From Collinsella sp. (lineage in GTDB: Bacteria > Actinomycetota > Coriobacteriia > Coriobacteriales > Coriobacteriaceae), in contig JAHYYK010000033.1 in assembly GCA_019425005.1 (NCBI GenBank), forward strand, positions 1 to 27,750: a DNA stretch of 27,750 bases, written 5' to 3'. The notes below the pieces were generated by a model. It saw only the letters and a program-made list of their open reading frames with translations, made no database searches and had not been told where the DNA came from. Positions 1-6,459 of this stretch are shown in pieces (within the stretch, counting starts at the first letter, position 1; every line of letters begins with the position of its first letter). A program made the translations under genes and the position numbers.

Positions 1-170
1 ACCTCGACCTTAAACCAAATGAAGTCGGTCCTCATATCCACGGCTGGCTTTTCAGCTCCGCCGCCACCGCCACTTCCGGTAGCGCCGCCGCTGCCACCGC
101 AGCCCACCAGGGCAACTGCGGCAAAGAGGCTGATGCAGAGGGTGAGAATCGCAAAGGCCTTCTTTTTCAT
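1..170 (-). CDS. Lipoprotein, N-terminal part only (gene runs off the window)
   Basis: Reading leftwards from an ATG at 170, the frame gives a lysine-rich n-region (MKKK), a hydrophobic core, and a lipobox LVGC with Cys24 as the likely lipidated residue. A Gly/Ser/Ala-rich flexible linker follows (about residues 25-38), then the start of a folded part (VDMRTDFIWFKVEV) that is cut by the window edge. A strong ribosome binding site GAGGAGG lies just upstream on the minus strand (about 181-188). The protein is therefore exported and tethered to the outer face of the membrane. Its function cannot be read from 56 residues; solute-binding proteins and small surface lipoproteins both start this way. 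Confidence 0.8.
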   Translation of the reverse strand, partial: MKKKAFAILTLCISLFAAVALVGCGGSGGATGSGGGGGAEKPAVDMRTDFIWFKVE

Positions 171-242
171 GGTCGTGTCCTCCTCGATCTGTAACCGCCC
201 ATGGATTACCTGCTTTTACTGTACGCGTTGACGGCTCGCTAG

Positions 243-261
243 GGTGGGCCATGTGTCCCAT
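243..261. repeat. 19-bp direct repeat, copy 1 (operator-like)
   Basis: GGTGGGCCATGTGTCCCAT occurs here and again, identical, at 451-469. The core TGGGCCATGTGTCCCA is an imperfect palindrome (TGGG...CCCA ends), as expected of a dimeric regulator site. This copy lies about 75-90 bp upstream of the lipoprotein start, close to where its promoter should be. The regulator is unknown. Confidence 0.5.
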
Positions 262-304
262 TCTGAGGGCCGGATTTGCGCCGTTAAGTGGCAATATGTT
301 CGGG

Positions 305-342
305 CGCAAAAGAGGGGAGGGCCGATGTTGTCGGCCCTCCCC
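305..342 (-). terminator. Intrinsic terminator reading leftwards
   Basis: A perfect 12-bp GC-rich stem (314-325 with 331-342) has a 5-nt loop. On the minus strand it is followed by CTCTTTTGC, a short T-run; on the plus strand no T-run follows. No minus-strand gene is seen to its right, so it may end a small RNA or an antisense transcript. Confidence 0.6.
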
Positions 343-450
343 GGGGTTGGGTGCCCGTTGTTTTAATGGGGCGCGCGTACGTGGGCGTTGCCCCAACAGA
401 TTCCTTGTTTATAGATATGCCCCAGTTTGTGACGTCCGGAAGTCCCGAAA

Positions 451-469
451 GGTGGGCCATGTGTCCCAT
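451..469. repeat. 19-bp direct repeat, copy 2 (operator-like)
   Basis: Identical to 243-261. It lies about 55 bp upstream of the candidate -35 box of the one-carbon operon. Two identical imperfect palindromes flanking a 190-bp gap between divergent genes suggest a shared regulator. Confidence 0.5.
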
Positions 470-524
470 GTTTGCGTTGGCATGGCCTATCGTGTGCCAT
501 AGAAATCCGCGATGGCCAGGTGTA

Positions 525-553
525 CTGACGCTAATGTGCTTATGGGCTAGACT
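525..553 (+). promoter_or_regulatory. Candidate promoter of the cyclodeaminase-folD operon
   Basis: CTGACG (525-530) and TAGACT (548-553) are separated by exactly 17 bp. Each matches 4 of 6 positions of the vegetative consensus. A hairpin (CGGTTG... GGCGG-TTG-CCGCC ...CGACCG, 576-603) follows in the leader just before the ribosome binding site. Confidence 0.4.
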
Positions 554-630
554 TAGCATCATTACGTGTTTGATGCGGTTGGCCGGCGGTTGCCGCCCGA
601 CCGATCTATATGACTTGAAGGTGCATGCGT

Positions 631-1263
631 ATGAGCCAAGAGATGATGGACAAGACCTGTCGCGGGTTTGCCGAGGCGCTGGCCGCGCGCGAGCCGGTTC
701 CTGGCGGTGGCAGCGCGAGCGCCTTTGTGGGCGCGCTGGGCGCCTCGCTGTGTGGAATGGTTGCCCGCTACGGTGCGACCAATCCCGCGCTTGCTGATCG
801 TGCGGATGACCTGACGCGCGCGTTTGCCCAGGCTGATGAGCTGGCGCAGGAACTAGTGGGTCTGGTTGCCGAGGATGTGCGCGCGTACGGCCAGGTGTCT
901 GCGGCATACGGTATTCCTTGTGATGACCCGGCTCGACCCGTGGCGATTCAGGACGCGTTGCGCGTGGCGGCCATGCCACCGTATCGGATCATGGATGCCT
1001 GCGCCCGCGCGCTGGCGCTGCTCGAGGACATGGCCGACAAGGGTTCGCGCCAGTTGCTGTCCGACGTGGCATGCGGCGCCGTGTTCTGCCGCGCCGCCAT
1101 GCAAGGCGCGAGCCTGACGCTCTTTGCCAACACCACATCTATGAAAGACCGGGCGCGCGCCGAGGAACTCGAGGCGGCGTGCGATGAACTACTAGATACG
1201 TGGCTGCCGCGCGCCGATGCACTGGCGCGCCGCGCTGCCGACGCCGCAAGGAAGAGGAGATAG
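631..1263 (+). CDS. Cyclodeaminase/cyclohydrolase family protein (FchA-like)
   Basis: A 210-residue all-helical protein of the formiminotransferase-cyclodeaminase C-terminal family, which includes stand-alone methenyl-tetrahydrofolate cyclohydrolase FchA. The family signature PVPGGGSASA is at about residues 22-31, and the length fits a single-domain member. It probably hydrolyses 5,10-methenyl-THF to 10-formyl-THF in the cytoplasm; formimino-THF cyclodeaminase activity is the alternative. No histidine-degradation gene is nearby, while folD follows after 2 bp, which favours the cyclohydrolase role. ATG 631 is chosen over ATG 625 because GAAGGTG (616-622) is well spaced for 631 and too close for 625. 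The adjacent FolD lacks the usual cyclohydrolase lysine, which makes this protein the likely carrier of that step. Confidence 0.85.
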   Translation: MSQEMMDKTCRGFAEALAAREPVPGGGSASAFVGALGASLCGMVARYGATNPALADRADDLTRAFAQADELAQELVGLVAEDVRAYGQVSAAYGIPCDDPARPVAIQDALRVAAMPPYRIMDACARALALLEDMADKGSRQLLSDVACGAVFCRAAMQGASLTLFANTTSMKDRARAEELEAACDELLDTWLPRADALARRAADAARKRR

Positions 1264-1265
1264 CC

Positions 1266-2120
1266 ATGGCCGAGCTGCTCAAGGGTGCTCCCGTTGCCCG
1301 TGCTTTGACCGAGGAACTTGCCGCTCGTTGCGTCGCCCTGCGCGAACAGGGCATCGTGCCGACGCTGGCCATCGTTCGCGTGGGCGAGCGCGAGGACGAT
1401 CTATCCTACGAGCGCGGCGCCCTCAAGCGCTGTGAGAAGGTTGGCGTTGAGGCTCGCCGCGTTTTACTCCCTGTCGATGTTTCGCAGGATGAGCTACTGG
1501 CGGCTATTAAGGACATCAATGCCGACCCCGCTGTTCATGGCTGCCTGATGTTTCGTCCGTTGCCCGCTGGGCTTGACGAGGATGCGGTTGCCGCGGCACT
1601 CGATCCCGCCAAGGATGTTGACTCCATGACACCGGCCTCGCTGCTCACCACGCTTTCGGGTCGTGGCGAGGGCTTTGCTCCCTGCACGGCCGAGGCCGTG
1701 TTTGCGTTGCTGGACCATTACGGTGTTGAGCTGGATGGGGCAAAGGTCACGGTTGTTGGTCGGTCGCTGGTAATTGGTCGTCCCGTTGCCGCCATGCTTA
1801 CGGCTCGCAATGCCACGGTGACGATGTGCCATACGCATACGCGCGACTTGGCTGCCGAGTGCCGTGCGGCTGATATTGTGGTTGCGGCCGTTGGACGCGC
1901 ACGCACGATTGGCGCGGATGCGGTTCGCGAGGGCCAGACGATCATCGATGTCGGCATTAACTGGGACGAGGCCGCTGGCAAGCTGGTCGGCGATGTCGAT
2001 TTTGATGCTGCGGAACCGATCGCTGGCGCAATTACTCCGGTGCCGGGCGGCGTGGGGGCTGTGACCACCGCGATTCTCGCCAAGCACGTGATCGAGGCGG
2101 CGGAGCGCGCATCGAAATAG
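1266..2120 (+). CDS. folD: FolD-type methylenetetrahydrofolate dehydrogenase, cyclohydrolase site altered
   Basis: 284 residues, the usual FolD length. Family landmarks present: PLPAG near 98-102, KDVDS (116-120), PCT (139-141), the nucleotide-binding stretch VVGRSLVIGRPVAAML (163-178) and the C-terminal TPVPGGVGAVT (257-267). It should oxidise 5,10-methylene-THF to methenyl-THF with NAD(P). In bifunctional FolD the catalytic motif is Tyr-x3-Lys; here Tyr48 is followed at +4 by Ala52, and the nearest lysine is Lys54 at +6. The partner glutamine of the VQLPLP motif is Phe96 (LMFRPLP). The aspartate of KDVD is kept. Cyclohydrolase activity is therefore doubtful. Start ATG 1266 has GAGGAG 6 nt upstream and lies 2 bp after the upstream stop, so the pair is translationally coupled. 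An earlier in-frame start at 1200 lies inside the upstream gene and has no ribosome binding site. Confidence 0.93.
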   Translation: MAELLKGAPVARALTEELAARCVALREQGIVPTLAIVRVGEREDDLSYERGALKRCEKVGVEARRVLLPVDVSQDELLAAIKDINADPAVHGCLMFRPLPAGLDEDAVAAALDPAKDVDSMTPASLLTTLSGRGEGFAPCTAEAVFALLDHYGVELDGAKVTVVGRSLVIGRPVAAMLTARNATVTMCHTHTRDLAAECRAADIVVAAVGRARTIGADAVREGQTIIDVGINWDEAAGKLVGDVDFDAAEPIAGAITPVPGGVGAVTTAILAKHVIEAAERASK

Positions 2121-2145
2121 TCGTTTTTGACCACAGGGGTTGCCG

Positions 2146-2167
2146 GGGCGGCTGTTTCGCCCTTTTT
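2146..2167 (+). terminator. Possible weak intrinsic terminator after folD
   Basis: GGGCG (2146-2150), a 7-nt loop, CGCCC (2158-2162), then five Ts. The stem is short, so read-through into the dipeptidase gene is possible. Confidence 0.4.
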
Positions 2168-2221
2168 GCGCCGAAGCGATACACTGTTGCCGTTTGATTT
2201 CTTCGCTCAAGGAGGATGCGC

Positions 2222-3745
2222 ATGCCGTGCACAACGATTTTGGTTGGTAAGAACGCGAGCTACGACGGGTCGACGCTGGTTGCCCGCAACGAGGACTCGT
2301 CCAACGGGGTGTTTGAGCCCAAGCGCATGCGTGTTGTGCACCCCGACGAGCAGCCGCGTGTCTACACGAGCGTTTTGAGCCACCTGACCGTTGAGCTGCC
2401 CGATAATCCCATGCGTTATACAAGCGTCCCCGACGTTGTCCCGGGTCATGGCATTTGGGCCGAGGCCGGCTTCAACGAGCTCAACGTTGGCATGTCCGCA
2501 ACCGAGACGCTTACCACCAACGAGCGCGTCCGCGGCGCCGATCCGCTCGTGGACTACGTGCCCGCCAAGGGTAACGAGGGCGAGGACGGCTATGTTCCGG
2601 CGCAGCCCGGTGGCCTGGGCGAGGAGGATATGGTGACCCTGGTGCTGCCGTACGCCAAGTCTGCCCGCGATGGCGTGCGTATCCTGGGTGACCTGCTCGA
2701 GCGCTACGGCACCTACGAGAACAACGGCATCGCCTTTAGTGACGTGGACGAGATCTGGTGGCTCGAGACCATCGGCGGCCACCACTGGATCGCCAAGCGC
2801 GTGCCCGATGACGCCTATGTGACCATGCCTAACCAGCTGGGTATCGATAGCTTTGACCTGGACGATGCCGAGGGCGCCCAGGTCGACCATATGTGCTCCG
2901 CCGACCTGCGCTCCTGGATGGCCGAGTGGCATCTGGACCTGACGCTGGGCGTCGAGGGCGACGGTCCCGCTGCGGTCTTTAACCCGCGCGAGGCCTTTGG
3001 CTCGCACAGCGACAGCGACCACGTCTACAACACGCCGCGCGCCTGGTATATGCAGCGCTGCCTCAACCCCAGCGATGTGTGGGACGGTCCCGAGGCCGAC
3101 TACACGCCCGAGAGCGACGATATCCCCTGGAGCCGCGTGCCCGAGCGCAAGGTGACCATCGAGGATATCAAGTACGTGCTTTCGAGCCACTACCAGGGTA
3201 CGGAGTACGACTGCTACGGCAGCAAGGGCACGCCCGCCACGCGCGGCGCCTATCGTCCCATTGGCATCAACCGCAACGGTCAGCTCGCCGTGCTGCAACT
3301 GCGCCCCTATGCACAGCCGGCGTATCGCGCCGTACAGTGGATGGCCTTTGGCTCTAACTCGTTTAACGCGCTCGTGCCGCTGTACGCCAATGTCGAGACC
3401 ATGCCCGAGTACTATGCCGACACGCAGGCCCGCGTGACGTCGGAGAATTTCTATTGGGCAAATCGCCTGATCGGTGCCTTGGCCGATGTTCGCTTCCACG
3501 AGTGTGGTCGCGCGGTCGAGGATTATCAGGAGAAGGTCGGCGGCATGGGCCACAAGCAGATTCACGACGTTGACGCTGTCGTAGCCGCACTGCCCGAGAC
3601 TGAGGTGCCTGCCGAGCTCGCCCGCGCCAACGAGGCCTTTGCCGAGCTCGTGCGCGTGGAGACCGATGCTCTGTTGGGCAAGGTGCTCTACACCACGAGC
3701 TGTGCCATGAAGAATTCCTTCGCGATGAACGATAACGTAAGGTAA
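2222..3745 (+). CDS. C69 family dipeptidase (PepD-like)
   Basis: A 507-residue member of peptidase family C69, Ntn-hydrolases that cleave dipeptides. The N-terminus MPCTTILVGK followed by DGSTLVARNEDS is the family signature; Cys3 is the expected nucleophile, exposed after N-terminal processing. There is no signal peptide, so it is probably cytoplasmic and completes peptide breakdown. Start 2222 is used because AAGGAGG (2209-2215) is 6 nt away; the in-frame ATG at 2216 touches the ribosome binding site. It is bounded by a weak terminator upstream and a strong one downstream, so it is probably its own unit. Substrate range cannot be read from the sequence. Confidence 0.92.
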   Translation: MPCTTILVGKNASYDGSTLVARNEDSSNGVFEPKRMRVVHPDEQPRVYTSVLSHLTVELPDNPMRYTSVPDVVPGHGIWAEAGFNELNVGMSATETLTTNERVRGADPLVDYVPAKGNEGEDGYVPAQPGGLGEEDMVTLVLPYAKSARDGVRILGDLLERYGTYENNGIAFSDVDEIWWLETIGGHHWIAKRVPDDAYVTMPNQLGIDSFDLDDAEGAQVDHMCSADLRSWMAEWHLDLTLGVEGDGPAAVFNPREAFGSHSDSDHVYNTPRAWYMQRCLNPSDVWDGPEADYTPESDDIPWSRVPERKVTIEDIKYVLSSHYQGTEYDCYGSKGTPATRGAYRPIGINRNGQLAVLQLRPYAQPAYRAVQWMAFGSNSFNALVPLYANVETMPEYYADTQARVTSENFYWANRLIGALADVRFHECGRAVEDYQEKVGGMGHKQIHDVDAVVAALPETEVPAELARANEAFAELVRVETDALLGKVLYTTSCAMKNSFAMNDNVR

Positions 3746-3763
3746 AGACGGCCTTGCAGCGAG

Positions 3764-3812
3764 CGAGCGGGGCAAACGCCGTCAAAGGCTTTGCCCCGCT
3801 CGATTTCTATCT
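3764..3812 (+). terminator. Intrinsic terminator after the C69 dipeptidase
   Basis: A perfect 13-bp stem (3764-3776 with 3790-3802) with a 13-nt loop is followed by a T-rich stretch ATTTCTATCTT. Confidence 0.8.
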
Positions 3813-3829
3813 TGGCGGCAAAACGATTT

Positions 3830-3858
3830 TGTGTCGTTCGCTCAATCTTGGGTACAAG
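3830..3858 (+). promoter_or_regulatory. Candidate promoter of the phasin-like/ubiB unit
   Basis: TTGTGT (3830-3835) and TACAAG (3853-3858) are 17 bp apart, about 35 bp before the start codon and directly after the preceding terminator. Confidence 0.4.
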
Positions 3859-3893
3859 AAGGCCAATGCAGTTGTTCACGATTGGAGCCAACC

Positions 3894-4310
3894 ATGGTTA
3901 TGAAATTCGATCAGCTTGTTAACGGTGCCATCAACGTGGGCTTCGGCGCCGCCGCCGTTGCCGTCGAGGGCGGCAAGAAGGTCCTCGACGACCTCAATAC
4001 CAAAGGCGAGCAGGTTCGCAAGGACGCCGGCACTCCCGATATCGCCCGCAGCGTGTCCGACATGTTCGAGCAGGCCGGTGGCACCATTTCCGACCTGACC
4101 GAGCGTCTGGGCATGCAGGGTGAGACTGCGGCGCAGCGCGTGCTCGACGAGCTCATCCTGGCCCGCGTCCGCGTTATGACCGCCCCCGAGCGCACGGCCT
4201 TTTTGGCCCATGTGCGCGACATCGTCGATTCGGTCGAGGACAACGTGACTTCGGTGCCCGTCGAGTCCGTTGAGCCCGACGATGCAGAGGACACCGAAGA
4301 GGCCGAGTAG
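3894..4310 (+). CDS. Small helical protein, phasin-like, paired with UbiB kinase
   Basis: 138 residues with no signal peptide. The N-terminal half (about 9-60) is a Gly/Ala-rich amphipathic stretch (VNGAINVGFGAAAVAVEGGKK) followed by predicted helices, and the tail is acidic (DDAEDTEEAE). The region around DELILARVRVMTAPERTAFL resembles the C-terminal part of PhaF/PhaI phasin-like proteins, which coat polyester granules or lipid surfaces. This family call is from general resemblance only. ATG 3894 has GGAG (3884-3887) at the right distance; longer frames upstream lack one. The stop is 8 bp before ubiB, so the two are co-transcribed and probably work together, perhaps with this protein as a membrane or lipid-surface partner of the kinase. 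Confidence 0.75.
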   Translation: MVMKFDQLVNGAINVGFGAAAVAVEGGKKVLDDLNTKGEQVRKDAGTPDIARSVSDMFEQAGGTISDLTERLGMQGETAAQRVLDELILARVRVMTAPERTAFLAHVRDIVDSVEDNVTSVPVESVEPDDAEDTEEAE

Positions 4311-4318
4311 CAGCGCAG

Positions 4319-6082
4319 ATGGCAGATTCCACCACCGATTACAACAATCTAGATCCCTTGGGTGACGAGGCGGCGGTTGTCGATGAGGTCGATGCCGCCG
4401 TCTCGGGCGCTCGCAAGAAGCCGCGTGCTGTCGATATGGTTCCCGAAGAGCCCGACGCGATGGCGCCGGACGAGGAATACCAGCTCACGCCGGCAGGCCG
4501 CCGCGAACGCATTGGGCAGATCGTTCGCCTGATCAAAAAGTACCGCGTATGGGATAACCTCACGCCGGTGCGCCTGCGTCGTCTGCTCGAAGAGCTCGGC
4601 CCCATGTTCGTCAAGATGGGGCAGATCCTGGCCAACCGGTCCGAGATTTTGCCGCAGCGGTTTTGCGACGAGCTGCGCCGCCTGCGCTCCGACGTAGACC
4701 CGGTGCCGTATGAGGTAGTGCTCCGCTGTCTGGAAGAGGAGTACGGCCAGCGCCTGGGGCAGATGTTCGACGCGATCGACCCCAACCCGCTCGGAAGCGC
4801 GTCGCTCGCGCAGGTACACCGTGCCCGCCTGGTGACGGGCGAGGACGTGGCCGTTAAGGTGCAGCGCCCCGGCGCGCAACAGGTCATGGCACAGGACATC
4901 GACATCATCCGTTCGGTGGTGCGCATCGTTTCCAAGTTCGTCAACACCGACCAGTTTGTTGACTTACACGGCGTGGTCGAAGAGCTGTGGACCTCGTTTC
5001 GCGAGGAGACCAACTTTTTGGCCGAGGCAAAAAATCTCAACGATTTCTATGACTTCCACAAAAGCGTGCATGGCGTTTCGTGTCCCAAATCCTACCTGGA
5101 CCTTTGCACCGAACACGTCGTGGTCATGGACTACATCGACGGCATCTCCATTGCCGATCCCGAGCGCCTGGTGGCCGAGGGCTATGACCTGGAAAAGATC
5201 GGCTCGGCGATCGTCGAGGACTATTCGACGCAGGTGCTCGACGACGGCTTTTTCCATGCCGACCCGCATGCGGGAAACATCATCCTCAAGGACGGCATTG
5301 TCTACTTTATTGACCTGGGCATGGTCGGGCGCATGTCGAGCCACGACCGCGGTATCGTCAAGGATATGATCTTTGCCGTGGCCGAGGGCGATGTGCCCAA
5401 GCTCAAGGATTCGCTCATGCGTTTTGCCGTGACGCGCGGTGATTCGGCCGAGCTCGACCATTCGGCCTTTTTGTCCGATTTGGACTTTATCGTAGCCGAC
5501 TTTGCAGGACTCGATCTTAAGGACCTGGATATCGGCGAGTTTTTGACCTCGCTGTTAAACCTCGCGCGTAAGAATGACGTTGAGCTGCCGAGCGTGGTGA
5601 CGATGTTCGCCCGCGGCATGGTGACGCTCGAGGGTCTGCTGACCGAGTACATGCCCAACGTCAACATGATCCAGATCATCCAAGCGCACATCAAAAACGA
5701 GAAGAGCGCCTATGCGCGCGTCCGCGAAATGGGGCGCGACTTTGCGGCGAGCAGCTATCGCGCGGCAAAAGGCTCGCTCGAGGCGGCCGAGTATCTGGGC
5801 TTGGCGTCGCGTATGCTCACGCGCGGCCAGCTCAAGCTGAACTTGCAGCTCATGAGTAGCGACAAGGCGCTGCGTCAGATAGGCGGCATCGTCGACCGCA
5901 TGTCAATGGCCATTGTCATTGCCGGCCTGTTTATCGGTTCCTCGGTGGTCTACTATGCGCGCATCGAGCCTGTTGTGCTCGGTATTCCGATCATCGGCTT
6001 TGTTGGCTATGTGAGCGCGCTGGTTTTGGCGCTCATGCTGGGCCGCAATATCTGGCGCAACAGTCACGGCGGCAAGCACTAG
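4319..6082 (+). CDS. ubiB: ABC1/ADCK/UbiB family atypical kinase
   Basis: 587 residues. The ABC1-kinase hallmarks appear in order: the KxGQ motif (K99-M-G-Q102), an Ala-rich nucleotide loop GSASLAQVHRA starting near 159, the lysine stretch VAVKVQRPG near 178-186, an EETNFLAEA segment, the catalytic loop HADPHAGN starting at 313, and the metal-binding D332-L-G. Two hydrophobic segments near the C-terminus (about 528-580) anchor it in the membrane. About 85 N-terminal residues are acidic and variable. In aerobes UbiB assists ubiquinone synthesis; in an anaerobe the role is more likely in lipid or isoprenoid-quinone handling, which is inference. Translation is probably coupled to the preceding gene: the gap is 8 bp and the ribosome binding site is weak. 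Confidence 0.92.
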   Translation: MADSTTDYNNLDPLGDEAAVVDEVDAAVSGARKKPRAVDMVPEEPDAMAPDEEYQLTPAGRRERIGQIVRLIKKYRVWDNLTPVRLRRLLEELGPMFVKMGQILANRSEILPQRFCDELRRLRSDVDPVPYEVVLRCLEEEYGQRLGQMFDAIDPNPLGSASLAQVHRARLVTGEDVAVKVQRPGAQQVMAQDIDIIRSVVRIVSKFVNTDQFVDLHGVVEELWTSFREETNFLAEAKNLNDFYDFHKSVHGVSCPKSYLDLCTEHVVVMDYIDGISIADPERLVAEGYDLEKIGSAIVEDYSTQVLDDGFFHADPHAGNIILKDGIVYFIDLGMVGRMSSHDRGIVKDMIFAVAEGDVPKLKDSLMRFAVTRGDSAELDHSAFLSDLDFIVADFAGLDLKDLDIGEFLTSLLNLARKNDVELPSVVTMFARGMVTLEGLLTEYMPNVNMIQIIQAHIKNEKSAYARVREMGRDFAASSYRAAKGSLEAAEYLGLASRMLTRGQLKLNLQLMSSDKALRQIGGIVDRMSMAIVIAGLFIGSSVVYYARIEPVVLGIPIIGFVGYVSALVLALMLGRNIWRNSHGGKH

Positions 6083-6160
6083 CGTAGCTGCACGGTGTCT
6101 TGTCCCACGGCGCCCTTCCATACCCAACTCTTTCCTATCGCAAACAATAGCTTTTACCTT

Positions 6161-6188
6161 GGGCTTCGCCTGCGTACGGGGCCCTTTT
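6161..6188 (+). terminator. Probable intrinsic terminator after ubiB
   Basis: GGGCTTC (6161-6167) pairs with GGGGCCC (6178-6184) using two G-U pairs, followed by TTTT (6185-6188). The T-run overlaps the candidate -35 box of the next unit. Confidence 0.5.
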
Positions 6189-6215
6189 GCGTGATACCAT
6201 TTTGACGGTAATAAT
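6187..6215 (+). promoter_or_regulatory. Candidate promoter of the cobalamin riboswitch unit
   Basis: TTGCGT (6187-6192) and AATAAT (6210-6215; 5 of 6 to consensus) are 17 bp apart. Transcription would start about 6221, just before helix P1 of the riboswitch at 6225. Confidence 0.45.
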
Positions 6216-6224
6216 CGATGGCCT

Positions 6225-6397
6225 AGATGGTGGTGCGGAGACGCACGAATGCGCGGTTTTCCTGCGCGTTTGGGAGAATCGGGGTGCAAGTCCCCGGCTG
6301 TACCAGTAACCGTAATTCCTCTTGGCTCGGGATGTTCGCGTCGCAGATCGGACGACGTGCCCGAGTCGTTAAGGTTAAGTCGGATCGCCTCCCATCT
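6225..6397 (+). promoter_or_regulatory. Cobalamin (B12) riboswitch
   Basis: The stretch 6271-6310 carries the conserved cobalamin-aptamer core (GGGAgAATCGGGGTGCAA, then GTCCCCGGCTG and ACCAGTAACCG), matching the family pattern of a GGGAA element, a short CGGGG/CCCCG hairpin and the GCTG box. The element is closed by a P1 helix AGATGG (6225-6230) with CCATCT (6392-6397). A long hairpin (GCATGC ... GTATGC enclosing GCGGC-GTGT-GCCGC, 6399-6430) follows and ends just before the purine-rich ribosome binding site at 6441. No T-run follows it, so control is probably at translation. Ligand binding should turn the downstream surface proteins off. Whether it prefers adenosyl- or another cobalamin cannot be said. 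Confidence 0.87.
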
Positions 6398-6459
6398 TGC
6401 ATGCGGCTGCGGCGTGTGCCGCCGGTATGCATAGGGCTCTGGAGGGAAGGGGGACCCCG

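Noticed and set aside
284..979. 231-aa minus-strand frame before and across the cyclodeaminase gene
   Set aside because: Shadow of the plus-strand gene; Arg/Pro/His-rich composition and no ribosome binding site.
2207..3775. Long open frame (522 aa) antisense to the C69 dipeptidase
   Set aside because: It mirrors a well-supported gene; high GC third positions keep antisense frames open. No ribosome binding site or family features.
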